Positions 1 through 8,870 of a DNA stretch of 64,000 bases are shown here, piece by piece. The notes beneath the pieces are model-generated. The model saw only the letters and a list, made by a program, of their open reading frames with translations. It was not told the origin of the DNA and ran no database searches. Source of the stretch: Pleurocapsa sp. FMAR1 (lineage in GTDB: Bacteria; Cyanobacteriota; Cyanobacteriia; Cyanobacteriales; Xenococcaceae); assembly GCF_963665995.1 (NCBI RefSeq), contig NZ_OY762512.1:1612001-1676000 (forward strand). Direction: 5' to 3'. Position 1 is the first letter of the stretch. Each line of letters starts with the position of its first letter. Made by a program: the position numbers and the translations under genes.

Positions 1-282
1 TTCAGGTCGAGTAAATAAATAGCGCAGTATTTGCATTCCTACCAAAACAACTATAGCCAAAACGACCCATTTTCCCCAACTTACAAAATGCAGAGAAATA
101 GTAACTATCCAAATTACCATCAACAAAAAAGCGGCTTTTTGCCTGCGTCCCGCTAGACCTTGAAAGAAATCTTCTCGAAATTCTGCTTCGGCTGCTTCTG
201 GGTCGGCTAATTCGCTTAGGAGAGAGTTAATGGGGTCGGATTCTAGATCTGATTCCTTTTTGCGCCAATAATTCTCTGCCAT
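1..282 (-). CDS. Membrane glycosyltransferase family 2-like protein, N-terminal part (partial)
   Basis: The first 94 codons of a minus-strand gene are visible; the rest lies beyond the left edge. The N-terminus is hydrophilic and acidic (about residues 1-35, with SLLSELADPEA). A GRRQKAA stretch follows, then two hydrophobic segments (AAFLLMVIWIVTISLHFV and WVVLAVVVLVGMQILRYLF) and TRPE. This layout matches, from memory, the start of cyanobacterial family 2 glycosyltransferases of the glucosyldiacylglycerol-synthase type, which have an acidic head and two membrane helices before the catalytic domain. The catalytic domain is not in the window, so the activity is inferred. Another membrane protein with a similar head is possible. 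The ATG at 280-282 is the natural start. Confidence 0.45.
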   Translation of the reverse strand, partial: MAENYWRKKESDLESDPINSLLSELADPEAAEAEFREDFFQGLAGRRQKAAFLLMVIWIVTISLHFVSWGKWVVLAIVVLVGMQILRYLFTRPE

Positions 283-619
283 AGTTGTTACATTTGCTCG
301 CTGCTTGTATTTAAAGCGATTATGGCTGTTGTAATATCAGCTTAAAATAATCGCACTGGCTCAATTGTAACCAAAAATGTAAACTTTCTTAGCTAAAATT
401 TAATAAATGCCTAATGTAGATTAACGACCTTCAGAATTATTGGTTTTCAGCTATCAGCTATCAGCTTTTAGCTCTAAGCTACTACGTATAGAGCTAAATC
501 AAGTTATTTAGCTACTAAGAAGTTTAATCACGACGAGATAAAGATTAGCTTGTCTATAATCTCAAGCTAGTTTGAAAGCAATTTTTAATTCACACTAAAC
601 ATTAATAATATTTTTTTCG
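283..619. other. Intergenic region with short degenerate tandem repeats
   Basis: AT-rich spacer between divergent genes. At about 448-490 there is a degenerate tandem run built on CTATCAGCTATCAGC and TTTAGCTCTAAGC, a simple-repeat type common in cyanobacterial spacers. Similar AGCT-rich stretches occur near 2085-2100, 2175-2190, 3605-3630 and 51495-51515. AATTCACACTAAAC near 587-600 weakly resembles the end of the MITE described at 11777-12030, but no partner end was found. Promoters for both neighbours should lie here; none was assigned. Confidence 0.5.
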
Positions 620-1909
620 ATGATGAACAGTTTGGCTACAGGGTTAGCGATCGCTTTATGCTCGGTACTATGGGTAGAGTTTGTCAGAGATTTTTATCAT
701 GTTTTGTCCCATCTCTGGCAGCCTTTATATCGTCTTCACATATGGCATCATAAGGTTTTTCGCCGCGACCTCTCCGTTGTTAGCGACACCATTTATCGTC
801 AGGCGCATTGGTACAATGATGTGCCTGAATCTTTAGTGATGCTGCTGTTGAGTATTTTGCCTTGGAGTCTGGTTTCTGCTTGGGATCTTGCTCCTCAATG
901 GGCAGCTTGGGCTGGATCTTTCTATACTCTGAGCTTTTTAATAGGCGCGATCGCTCGTGGTTTAGGTATTCCCTTTGTTGACGAGCTTACGGACATTACC
1001 CATCGTCCAGGAGAATTTACTACTCTGCCTTCTCGCTGGCTGGTAAATCGTCCTTACCATTGGCGACATCATTTTGATAACCAGAATGCCTATTTTTCTG
1101 GCACGTTAACGCTTGTAGATAAACTGTTAGGGACAGCACTGTCCTTGAAAAATAAGCGGATAGCGGTTACTGGTGCATCGGGTACTTTAGGCAAGGCTCT
1201 ATTAACCCAGCTACATTTAGCAGGGGCAAAAGTTACCGCTTTTACTTCATCTAATACTGACATTACCTTAAATGTTTCAGGGGAAGATCTGGCTATCAAA
1301 ACCGTAGCTTGGCAAATTGGCAAAGAAGCAGAATTACTAACCTTCTTAGAGCAAATCGATATTTTAATTATTAATCATGGGGTGAATGTTCACGCTCAAA
1401 GAGACGAAGCTGCGATCGCTAAATCCTATGAAGTTAACACTTTCTCGACTCTACGGCTGATGGAGCTATTTTTTCAAACCGTTAAAAGCGATCGCGACAT
1501 GATCACAAAAGAAGTGTGGGTAAACTCCTCAGAAGCAGAAGTAAACCCAGCCTTTAGTCCCTTATATGAGCTAAGTAAAAGAGCGACAGGAGATCTTGTA
1601 ACCATGCGTCGCTTAGATGCTCCCTGTGTCGTGCGTAAGCTCATTTTAGGGCCGTTTAAAAGTCAGCTAAACCCTGTAGGTATCATGTCTGCTAATTGGG
1701 TAGCCAAACAAATTGTTAATTTGGCACGCAGAGATTTCCGTAATATAATCGTGACCATTAATCCTCTTACTTTTATCCTTTTTCCCATCAAAGAACTTTG
1801 GGTTGCTAATTACTTTCGATTCTTTACAGCCACCACAACCAAAGTTGCTCAAAAGCGGTCAGACCCCCTAAAGGGTTCAACAGTTCCTTCAACGGGACGA
1901 GGCTTATAA
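620..1909 (+). CDS. Bifunctional sterol desaturase/fatty-acid-hydroxylase-like and short-chain dehydrogenase protein
   Basis: A fusion of two enzyme modules, 429 residues. The N-terminal part (about 1-175) is a membrane di-iron hydroxylase-like domain with all three histidine boxes: HVLSH (HX3H), HIWHH (HX2HH) and HWRHH (HX2HH). The second part (from about residue 180) begins with a Rossmann nucleotide-binding motif, VTGASGTLG, typical of SDR enzymes. A YELSK segment near residue 318 fits the SDR catalytic Tyr-X3-Lys. Cyanobacterial genomes commonly carry this fusion; the substrate is unknown and a lipid or carotenoid role is only a guess. The last 18 or so residues (SDPLKGSTVPSTGRGL) are encoded by an intergenic repeat and are probably not ancestral. 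The start may be the ATG at 620 or 623. Confidence 0.8.
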   Translation: MMNSLATGLAIALCSVLWVEFVRDFYHVLSHLWQPLYRLHIWHHKVFRRDLSVVSDTIYRQAHWYNDVPESLVMLLLSILPWSLVSAWDLAPQWAAWAGSFYTLSFLIGAIARGLGIPFVDELTDITHRPGEFTTLPSRWLVNRPYHWRHHFDNQNAYFSGTLTLVDKLLGTALSLKNKRIAVTGASGTLGKALLTQLHLAGAKVTAFTSSNTDITLNVSGEDLAIKTVAWQIGKEAELLTFLEQIDILIINHGVNVHAQRDEAAIAKSYEVNTFSTLRLMELFFQTVKSDRDMITKEVWVNSSEAEVNPAFSPLYELSKRATGDLVTMRRLDAPCVVRKLILGPFKSQLNPVGIMSANWVAKQIVNLARRDFRNIIVTINPLTFILFPIKELWVANYFRFFTATTTKVAQKRSDPLKGSTVPSTGRGL

Positions 1910-2080
1910 AGGGCGGACGCAGGTTCCGCCCACAGCCCCTTAGAAACCTCCGCAACGGACTGTCTCACCGCGTCGCCGTTAGAGGGCAGACCCCCTAAAG
2001 GGTTCAGCAGTTCCTTCAAGTCGGGGAACCCGCCCAACGGACTGCTTCACCGCGTCGCCGTTAGGCGCAAGGGAATGCTG
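1856..2080 (+). repeat. Two tandem copies of a GC-rich palindromic repeat
   Basis: Two copies of an element whose consensus starts AGACCCCCTAAAGGGTTC, continues CAGTTCCTTCAA and CAACGGACTG, and ends CGCGTCGCCGT. Copy one spans about 1858-1983 and carries an extra hairpin segment. Copy two spans about 1984-2080 and ends with AGGCGCAAGGGAATGCT. Copy two is nearly identical over about 95 bases to 35026-35120. Related pieces lie at 12629-12676, 29299-29350 and 40484-41170. The first 50 or so bases of copy one are coding sequence for the end of the preceding gene. Confidence 0.85.
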
Positions 2081-2113
2081 ACCAAGAAGCTAAAAGCTAA
2101 AAGGGTCTAAGTC

Positions 2114-2176
2114 CCCTCTTTCTCGAAGAGGCGAAAAGTCTTCAATTAAAAGTAGTTTAAATCTACTTTTAATTGA
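2114..2176. terminator. Two hairpins between convergent genes, probable bidirectional terminator
   Basis: A small stem CCTCTT/AAGAGG (2115-2131) is followed by a 14-bp perfect inverted repeat, TCAATTAAAAGTAG at 2142-2155 and its complement at 2163-2176, with a 7-base loop. The site lies between the ends of two convergent genes. There is no long T-run, so termination is inferred from position and symmetry. Confidence 0.55.
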
Positions 2177-2200
2177 GCTAATAGCTAACAGCAAAGCGGT

Positions 2201-3424
2201 TTAAGACAGCCCTTTTAGCTGAGTTGTCACAACTTTTAATTTCAAAGTGCGATCGCTGCGTTTAACGGTAAACTGTAGGCTTTGATTGAGGTTACTGCTG
2301 TCCACAAGCGACTGTAATTGACCTGCATCAGTAATCGTTTGACCATCAATAGCCACAATTACGTCTCCTAAGCGTAAACCTGCTTTTTCTGCTGGTGTAT
2401 TAGGCAAAACTCTAACGATCAAGACCCCATTTGTTTCGGGAATAGCAAAAGGAGAATTAGGATTTTGGTTATTTTTCTGTGCCAACTCAGGAGTTAGACT
2501 TCGCATCTGCACACCAATATAAGGATGGGGAACTTGTCTGCCCGCAATCAGAGTATCAGTAATAGATTTAACTTTGTCAATGGGAATAGCAAAGCCGATG
2601 CCATTAGCATCAGGACGAATAGCTGTATTGATACCAATAACTTCTCCCTGTTCATTAAGTAATGGTCCGCCAGAGTTACCAGGATTGATAGCTGCATCGG
2701 TTTGCAAAAAGTCAATTTTCTTATCGGGGATACCAACCTCAGCCGAGGAACGAGTTAAAGTACTAATGATGCCCAAGGTAACGGTATTGTCTAAGCCCAC
2801 AGGGTTACCCACGGCGATCGCCCAGTCTCCTACTCGAACATTACCAGAGCTACCCAATACTGCTATGGGCAGATCTTCGCCTGGATCATCAATTTTGACA
2901 ACTGCCAAATCAGTTACCTCGTCAGTGCCTTTGACTACCCCTGCAAATTCTCGTCCGTCTTTGAGAGTTACGGTAACTCGATCTGCACCACTAACTACAT
3001 GAGCATTGGTTAAAATCGTGCCGTCTTTTTGGGTAATAAAGCCCGAACCTTGTCCACGCAACTGCCTTTCTCTGGGCATTTGTTCGCCAAGGCGATCGCC
3101 AAAAAATTCCCGAAAAAAAGGATCTTGAAACATGGGATCCATTCTGGTGGCAATAGTTTTCTCTGTATCAATCCTAACTACGGCTGCCCCAGTCTTGGCT
3201 ACTGCTGCTGCCACGAAACTAGTAGAAGCTTTGACAACAGGTGCTTGTGCTTGAATTTGTGGTTCAGGGGTAAGGGTGATAGTATTTTGTTTAGTTTGGG
3301 AATCTATAGGTAAGGTGTCTGCCTGTGAAGACATCACTCTAATACTGCTAAAAGTCAAAATAACTCCTAAAAAAAGGGCTATAGCGTGGCTAGCCACTTT
3401 ACCTAGAAATCGCTGCTTGGTCAT
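2201..3424 (-). CDS. HtrA/Deg-family serine protease with one PDZ domain (HhoA/HhoB type)
   Basis: A periplasmic or thylakoid-lumen protein quality-control protease of 407 residues, the usual length for cyanobacterial Deg proteases. An N-terminal hydrophobic segment (about 10-30, IALFLGVILTFSSI) acts as signal or anchor. The trypsin-like domain has the full triad: His in TNAHVV, Asp in TDLAVV and Ser in GNSGGPL. A single PDZ domain occupies the last 100 residues (GVLIVRVLPNTPAEKAGLRL). Cyanobacteria usually carry three paralogues (HtrA, HhoA, HhoB) in stress and extracytoplasmic proteolysis; which one this is was not decided. It converges on the desaturase/SDR gene. Confidence 0.93.
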   Translation of the reverse strand: MTKQRFLGKVASHAIALFLGVILTFSSIRVMSSQADTLPIDSQTKQNTITLTPEPQIQAQAPVVKASTSFVAAAVAKTGAAVVRIDTEKTIATRMDPMFQDPFFREFFGDRLGEQMPRERQLRGQGSGFITQKDGTILTNAHVVSGADRVTVTLKDGREFAGVVKGTDEVTDLAVVKIDDPGEDLPIAVLGSSGNVRVGDWAIAVGNPVGLDNTVTLGIISTLTRSSAEVGIPDKKIDFLQTDAAINPGNSGGPLLNEQGEVIGINTAIRPDANGIGFAIPIDKVKSITDTLIAGRQVPHPYIGVQMRSLTPELAQKNNQNPNSPFAIPETNGVLIVRVLPNTPAEKAGLRLGDVIVAIDGQTITDAGQLQSLVDSSNLNQSLQFTVKRSDRTLKLKVVTTQLKGLS

Positions 3425-3650
3425 TATTTTTAGTTAAATTTAATATTAGGGAATTAATCATACTTTTTTATCATAGCTTGACTAAATGTTTGTCTGCTGT
3501 GACCCCAGAAGGCTGAGTAATCTCTGACCGCGGAGTACCGTTCACTGGAAAATGATCGTTAGCTTCTTTAAGATTTATCTTTTACTTGCAATCTCATAAC
3601 TATAAGTTCTAAGCTTTAAGCCATAAGCTGATGACAATTAATTCTTGGCA

Positions 3651-5264
3651 ATGGTAAGTAATTCAAGTTCGACTAGTTATGCAATAGATTTTGGTACTAG
3701 CAATACGGCGATCGCTCGCTGGAATCGGGCTACGGAAAAAGCAGAACTAGTTAGCTTACCTAATTTATCTCAACAGTTTAGTTCCCTCCCACCGCTTATT
3801 CCTAGCTTGGTATACGTAGAGGATGCAGCCACAGGCAAAATTATTGCCGGACAAGCAGTGCGCGATCGCGGTTTAGATATCCAAAGCAACCCGCGTTTTT
3901 TTCGCAGTTTTAAGCGCGGAATTGGTACAGATATTCAGGGCTTTTTACCTCAGCTAGACGGCAGAAATTTATCTTTTGAGCAGGTTGGCGAATGGTTTTT
4001 ACGGGAATTGATCGCCAGTCTGAGAGGGGAAACAGAATCAGATCTTCAATCATTGGTTTTAACTGTCCCCGTCGATAGTTTTGAATCCTACCGCCATTGG
4101 CTGATGGGGGTATGTCAGTCTTTAAAAGTAGAGCAAATTAGAATCCTCGATGAGCCGACTGCTGCTGCTTTAGGCTATGGTGCAGGGGCAGAAGAATTAC
4201 TGTTGGTGGTAGATTTTGGTGGAGGAACAATTGATTTATCTTTAGTGCAGCTATCGTCAACCAGCCCTCAAACTCGGGGCTATCTCCTCAAGTGGGGACG
4301 AAAAATGTTGGGAGAAAATACGGCACAACAAAAAAATACGGCACGGGTAATTGCCAAAGTGGGAGACAATTTAGGGGGAGCAGATATTGATAATTGGCTG
4401 GTAGATTATTTTGCCACCACCCAAGCTTTGCCTAAATCTGCTTTAACGACTCGTTTGGCAGAAAGATTGAAGATTAAGCTGACTAAGGAAACAGAAGCAC
4501 AAGAAGTTTACTTTAACGATGAAACTTTAGAAACCTATGAGCTAGCTCTAGATCGCGATCGCTTTAACAGTATTTTAGAGCAGCAGCAGTTTTTTAACCG
4601 ACTTGATGAGCTTATGACTCAGGTTTTGCAACAGGCGCGACGCAATGGCGTAGAAACTACTGACATAGATTCAGTCTTACTAGTAGGTGGCTCAGTACAA
4701 ATACCTGCCGTCCAAAATTGGGTCAAGCAGTATTTTGATGAAGATATGATAAAGAATCAGCAACCTTTAGAAGCGATCGCTACTGGGGCATTACAGGTAT
4801 CTCGAAGCATTGAGGTAAAAGACTTTCTCTATCATAGCTACGGTATTCGCTACTGGAATCGGCAAACAAATAGTCATGGTTGGCATCCGATCATTAAAAC
4901 AGGACAGCCTTATCCTACAGAAAAGCCAGTAGAGATAGTTTTGGGTGCTTCTACCCCAGGGCAAAGCAGTATTGAGTTAATTATTGGTGAACTGAGTGCA
5001 GCCACTGCCACCACAGAAGTTTATTTTGATGGCGATCGCTTAATTACTAAAGCTGTAGATACTCTGGGCGATCGGGTACAGCCGTTAAACGACCGAGATG
5101 GGGCAAGGACAATTGCTCAACTTGAGCCTGTGGGCAATCCTGGAAGCGATCGCCTTCAGCTTTTGTTTAGCGTTGACGATCAGAGGCATTTGCGTATTAC
5201 CGTTGAAGACCTATTAACCCAACAAACTTTACTAAATAATTACATTGTAGTCAAGCTAAATTAA
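3651..5264 (+). CDS. Hsp70-family protein, short DnaK-like
   Basis: An ATPase of the actin/Hsp70 superfamily, 537 residues from the ATG at 3651; a TTG two codons upstream is a less likely start. The phosphate 1 motif is FGTSNTAIA, phosphate 2 is VVDFGGGTIDLSL, the connect motif is LDEPTAAALGYG and the adenosine motif is VLLVGGSVQIPAV. The nucleotide-binding domain covers about residues 5-385. The remaining 150 residues resemble a reduced beta-type substrate-binding domain with no helical lid, so the protein is about 100 residues shorter than canonical DnaK. Such non-canonical Hsp70s are common in cyanobacteria and their clients are unknown. No DnaJ or GrpE gene is adjacent, although a J-domain gene lies at 7.9-8.9 kb. 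Confidence 0.9.
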   Translation: MVSNSSSTSYAIDFGTSNTAIARWNRATEKAELVSLPNLSQQFSSLPPLIPSLVYVEDAATGKIIAGQAVRDRGLDIQSNPRFFRSFKRGIGTDIQGFLPQLDGRNLSFEQVGEWFLRELIASLRGETESDLQSLVLTVPVDSFESYRHWLMGVCQSLKVEQIRILDEPTAAALGYGAGAEELLLVVDFGGGTIDLSLVQLSSTSPQTRGYLLKWGRKMLGENTAQQKNTARVIAKVGDNLGGADIDNWLVDYFATTQALPKSALTTRLAERLKIKLTKETEAQEVYFNDETLETYELALDRDRFNSILEQQQFFNRLDELMTQVLQQARRNGVETTDIDSVLLVGGSVQIPAVQNWVKQYFDEDMIKNQQPLEAIATGALQVSRSIEVKDFLYHSYGIRYWNRQTNSHGWHPIIKTGQPYPTEKPVEIVLGASTPGQSSIELIIGELSAATATTEVYFDGDRLITKAVDTLGDRVQPLNDRDGARTIAQLEPVGNPGSDRLQLLFSVDDQRHLRITVEDLLTQQTLLNNYIVVKLN

Positions 5265-5639
5265 CGAAGCATATTGTAATATGTACTTAAGTGGAAACTA
5301 GGGTATCAATCACCAGTAATTTTGGCAATTACCAGTGTTGTACCTAAAATTCGCTTATTTAAAAAGGTTATAAGTCTAATTACCCCAAAATTAAATTTTG
5401 CCTAAATTTTTTTTAATGATATTTAATATTTATAGAGTAAAGTGGCTACTTAATTTAGACCAATCTAACTGAATTAACCAAGCATTAATCCCAATTTAAG
5501 CGTTTTTGGGTTATCATTACTTAGTTTAATTAGGAATTACTTAGTAATAGTTACTGATTAAGCATAAAACAAAGAGTTAAGCGTAATAACACCCGCATTG
5601 GAAAAGCATACATAAAAAATAAAAAATATTAGATAAGAG
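5265..5639 (+). other. AT-rich intergenic region, no gene seen
   Basis: 375 bases with long A/T runs upstream of the glycosyltransferase gene. I see no tRNA, conserved RNA or ORF. A short near-palindrome GCATATTGTAATATGTAC (5268-5285) lies just after the Hsp70 stop. Confidence 0.5.
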
Positions 5640-6443
5640 ATGAAATCTAAACGAGTAAATATACTAAATATTCCCATTGATGATATAGACACACATGAGC
5701 TTTTAGAAAGACTCAAAATTGGTGGAGTGGTTTTTACACCAAATGTAGATCATTTAGTTAAGCTGCAAAAAAATTCTGAATTTTATCAGGCATATCAAGA
5801 AGCCGATTATCGAGTCTGCGACAGTCAGTTAATTATGTTCGCTTCGCGTTTTTTGGGACAGCCTCTTAGGGAAAAGATTTCTGGATCTGATTTGTTCCCT
5901 GCTTTTTATCAACGTTATGGCAATGATGAAAGCGTCAAGATGTTTTTACTTGGTGGCTTAGAAGGAGTGGCACAAAAGGCTAGTAATAACATTAATACCA
6001 AAGTTGGTCGCAACATGGTGGTAGATACTTATTGCCCCCCTTTTGGTTTTGAACAAGATCCTGCCCAGTGCCAAAAAATTATTGAAATTATTAATGCTTC
6101 AGGGGCAAATGTATTAGCTATTGGAGTTGGTGCGCCGAAGCAGGAAACCTGGATTTGCCAGCATCGAGCTAAGATGACAAACATAAAAACCTTCTTGGCG
6201 ATTGGAGCTACTTTAGACTTTGAGGCAGGTACCCTGAAAAGAGCGCCTGCTTGGATGAGTTCAGCGGGTTTAGAATGGCTTTACAGACTAATAAAAGAGC
6301 CTGGTAGGCTTTGGAAAAGATATTTAGTAGAAGATACCAGCTTTTTTATGTTAATATTACGCCAAAAGTTTAACTTGGATCATAAACAAAATTTTTTGGG
6401 CAAAAAAAGTATGCTCGAATCTAGTCCCGTTGGCAGAGAGTAA
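5640..6443 (+). CDS. WecG/TagA/CpsF-family glycosyltransferase (GT26)
   Basis: A 267-residue enzyme of the family that adds N-acetylmannosamine(uronic acid) or related sugars to lipid-linked intermediates for cell-surface polysaccharides. Family features visible: FTPNVDHLVKLQ near residue 32 (the TPN/H region), the VCDSQLI segment, SGSDLFPAFY, MFLLGGLEG and the GVGAPKQETW motif near residue 165. The C-terminal basic amphipathic stretch (RLIKEPGRLWKRYLVED) fits peripheral membrane association. The gene stands alone after a long AT-rich spacer, so its polysaccharide pathway is not indicated by neighbours. The ATG at 5640 follows a weak AGATAAGAG ribosome-binding site. Confidence 0.9.
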   Translation: MKSKRVNILNIPIDDIDTHELLERLKIGGVVFTPNVDHLVKLQKNSEFYQAYQEADYRVCDSQLIMFASRFLGQPLREKISGSDLFPAFYQRYGNDESVKMFLLGGLEGVAQKASNNINTKVGRNMVVDTYCPPFGFEQDPAQCQKIIEIINASGANVLAIGVGAPKQETWICQHRAKMTNIKTFLAIGATLDFEAGTLKRAPAWMSSAGLEWLYRLIKEPGRLWKRYLVEDTSFFMLILRQKFNLDHKQNFLGKKSMLESSPVGRE

Positions 6444-6578
6444 TATCGCAGTACGTTGATTGGTTAGGACAGAAAAATGAACTGTTCGTAAGTAACAAGT
6501 AGCAAGTAACAAGTGTCCTAATATAAGTACGTATAGCTATAAATACCAAAGCGATCGCTCTAAATCTTTAAAGAGACA

Positions 6579-7799
6579 CTATTGGTCTAAAGCCTCAACT
6601 CTTGGACTACCATCTGCTTCAATCCAAACTAATTGTTTAATACGGCAGGTTTGAGCGTATCGTCTAACTGCTGTTGGCGATCGCTCTGCCAAGTCAATTT
6701 CTATCTTGAGAGGAGCATTTTCTTTTCTCAGTTTGCGGGCATATTTGAGCGCAGCAGCCTCTGCTTCTGTGGTAGTAGGAATAACCAGACAATCACTGCT
6801 AGGAGCTTGTTGAGGCAGTTTATCTGTAGATAACAAGCTCGAATGTAAATCTTCAATCGAGAGAGAAAAGCCAATTCCAGGAGATGATTTCCCTTGAGGA
6901 TCGTACAGCCCCAGCAATCGATCGTAACGTCCACCTTTGGCTAAAACATAAGACTGATGGTCTTGAAAACAAACGGCTTTAAAAACAATACCTGTATAGT
7001 AATCAAAGGTTTGCAGTAAACTAAGATCTAAGGTTAAAGGTAAAGGTTGCTCGGAACTACTATTGAGTAATTCAATCAGAGATTTGAGATTATTGACTAT
7101 TTCTCTGGCGGCAGGATCTAAATTGAGAGTAGAAACTTTACTTAAAACAGCTTCTGGTTTACCCCGCAAATCAAATAAAAGTAAAGCCTGAGCTTTTAAA
7201 TCTGCATCTAACTCTAAATTCTCCAAGGTAATTCGGTCAAGATTAGCAATACATTGGCGTACTGAGGGGCGGATCGACTCAGGAAATGCCGATAGGAGCG
7301 ATCGGGTTAATCCAGCCTCTCCTAACAAAATAGACCAATCTGGCGTACCCAATTCATATAAACAGTCCGCTAGCAAAAGAATTATTTCGGCATCAGCTAA
7401 GACACCACCAGCAAAAAGTAGCTCAACTCCAGCCTGATAAAATTCTAGCTGCCGACCATGATGGCTTTGGGGTGGATTACGAAATACATTGGCACGATAG
7501 CAAAGACGCTGAGGATAAGTGCTGCTGGCCATGCGTGTCACTGCTGCACGAGCGATCGACGCGGTTAGTTCAGGACGTAGACCCAAAGAGCTTTCGCCGT
7601 TATTGCGTAGCTGAATTACTTTAGAAGGTTGTATTGCACCACCTGCCGTTAAAGTATCTAGCCACTCTAAAGTAGAGGTGACAATACGCTGATAACCCCA
7701 TGTTTGAAACGTGTGCTGTAGACGGTCATTAATCCAACGTTTCTGTTCTACTTCTAAGGGTAATAAATCTCTTGCTCCAGCAGGGGTTTGATAAATCAT
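6579..7799 (-). CDS. hisZ: ATP phosphoribosyltransferase regulatory subunit HisZ
   Basis: A 406-residue paralogue of histidyl-tRNA synthetase that partners short-form HisG in the first step of histidine synthesis. The N-terminus MIYQTPAGARDLLPLE matches cyanobacterial HisZ, with the class II-like segments LRPELTASIARA and RLCYRANVFRN. The family lacks aminoacylation function. GGRYDRLLG and GIGFSLSIEDL near the middle fit the HisS-like fold. The C-terminal part (from about residue 335) resembles a reduced anticodon-binding-like region, as often annotated for this group. hisG is not in the window, as is usual for scattered cyanobacterial his genes. The next gene downstream on this strand is over 100 bases away across a spacer with little signal. 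Confidence 0.92.
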   Translation of the reverse strand: MIYQTPAGARDLLPLEVEQKRWINDRLQHTFQTWGYQRIVTSTLEWLDTLTAGGAIQPSKVIQLRNNGESSLGLRPELTASIARAAVTRMASSTYPQRLCYRANVFRNPPQSHHGRQLEFYQAGVELLFAGGVLADAEIILLLADCLYELGTPDWSILLGEAGLTRSLLSAFPESIRPSVRQCIANLDRITLENLELDADLKAQALLLFDLRGKPEAVLSKVSTLNLDPAAREIVNNLKSLIELLNSSSEQPLPLTLDLSLLQTFDYYTGIVFKAVCFQDHQSYVLAKGGRYDRLLGLYDPQGKSSPGIGFSLSIEDLHSSLLSTDKLPQQAPSSDCLVIPTTTEAEAAALKYARKLRKENAPLKIEIDLAERSPTAVRRYAQTCRIKQLVWIEADGSPRVEALDQ

Positions 7800-7856
7800 T
7801 TTAGGTTAAGTACAGATTCAGCTTCGACATTGCTTGCAACATCTACTTGTGCCATC

Positions 7857-8870
7857 TTACTTTTTTTTCGACCCAAAAAAACCACTAAAGAAACCACTAT
7901 TACCTTGCTTATCATTAGACTTTTGAGCAGACCCAGGTTGAGAAGTTTTAGATTTGCTGGCTACTTTGCCAAGTTTATCTAATGCCTTTTTGCTTTCGAT
8001 GACGGTAGCATTGTGCGGATCTGCTTTGCAAGCTTTGTCAATATGTACTTTTGCCATAGTCAACTGTCTTTTGTGCAGATAGGTTTTACCCATGACGGCG
8101 TGAGCAACGCCGTGGTTAGGATCGATTCTTAGCGCATCTCGCAACTCTGTGACAGCGCGATCAAATTCTCCTCTTGATATGTATTGTTGAGCGCGATCGA
8201 CAAAAGCATCAACTCTCGATTCAGGAGTAGGCTCTTCTGTCTTAGCTGTAGTCTGAGGAGATAAATCTTGTGCTTGAGTGAACGTACTTTTGCTTTGAGG
8301 AATGGTTTGCTTATCTTGAGGTGTTGTTTTGGTCTTAGCCGAAAAATCTGAACCTTGTTTAACTTGTCTTTGAGGTACAGACCCTAAGACGCGATCGCAT
8401 TTTAACATCAGATAAACTAAATTTAGTTCGCTGATACTGCCTATATCTTTTGTAACTTGTTCTAAAGATTGGTAATGATCGGCGGTCAGCTTTTTTAATA
8501 GCTGGGGATAAACCAACTCAGCACCATTGCCAGCCTGCAATAGTTCCTGTGCCAGTTCGCTTTTTACGTTTATTTTTGCTTTATTCTCTACTAGGCGTTT
8601 GCCAACTTGGGTTAATACTAGTTGATGTTCGGCAAAATCGGCTTTTCGCGATAGTTGTTCATAGGCTGGATTAACTAGCTTAGATAAAATTTGACCTGCC
8701 AGCTTGGCTTTAGATTCATCCAGGCGACACTTATCTGGATGAAGTTTTTGAGCAATTTTTAGGTATTTCAAACGAATTTGTTTGGAATCGGCATCTATGG
8801 ATACGCCAAGGATTGCATGGTGATCGATTATTTTGAGCTTAAAAAGTCCTTGATTAATGGCAAAAGACAT
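7857..8870 (-). CDS. J-domain and TPR-repeat protein
   Basis: A 337-residue cytosolic co-chaperone-like protein. The J domain (about residues 15-75) has the diagnostic HPD in KLHPDKCRL. A linker of about 110 residues rich in Gln, Lys, Ser and Thr follows. Two tetratricopeptide repeats lie at about 220-300 (ISRGEFDRAVTELRDALRI and the following unit ending KADPHNATV). The last residues, GFFSGFFGSKKK, form a short aromatic/basic tail seen in several cyanobacterial J-TPR proteins. It probably stimulates an Hsp70 and binds clients through its TPRs; the partner is unknown. It lies upstream of hisZ on the same strand with a 57-base gap, so cotranscription is possible. Confidence 0.88.
   Translation of the reverse strand: MSFAINQGLFKLKIIDHHAILGVSIDADSKQIRLKYLKIAQKLHPDKCRLDESKAKLAGQILSKLVNPAYEQLSRKADFAEHQLVLTQVGKRLVENKAKINVKSELAQELLQAGNGAELVYPQLLKKLTADHYQSLEQVTKDIGSISELNLVYLMLKCDRVLGSVPQRQVKQGSDFSAKTKTTPQDKQTIPQSKSTFTQAQDLSPQTTAKTEEPTPESRVDAFVDRAQQYISRGEFDRAVTELRDALRIDPNHGVAHAVMGKTYLHKRQLTMAKVHIDKACKADPHNATVIESKKALDKLGKVASKSKTSQPGSAQKSNDKQGNSGFFSGFFGSKKK

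Noticed and set aside
585-600. AATTCACACTAAAC as a third MITE end
   Set aside because: Only a partial match, with no second end or target duplication nearby.
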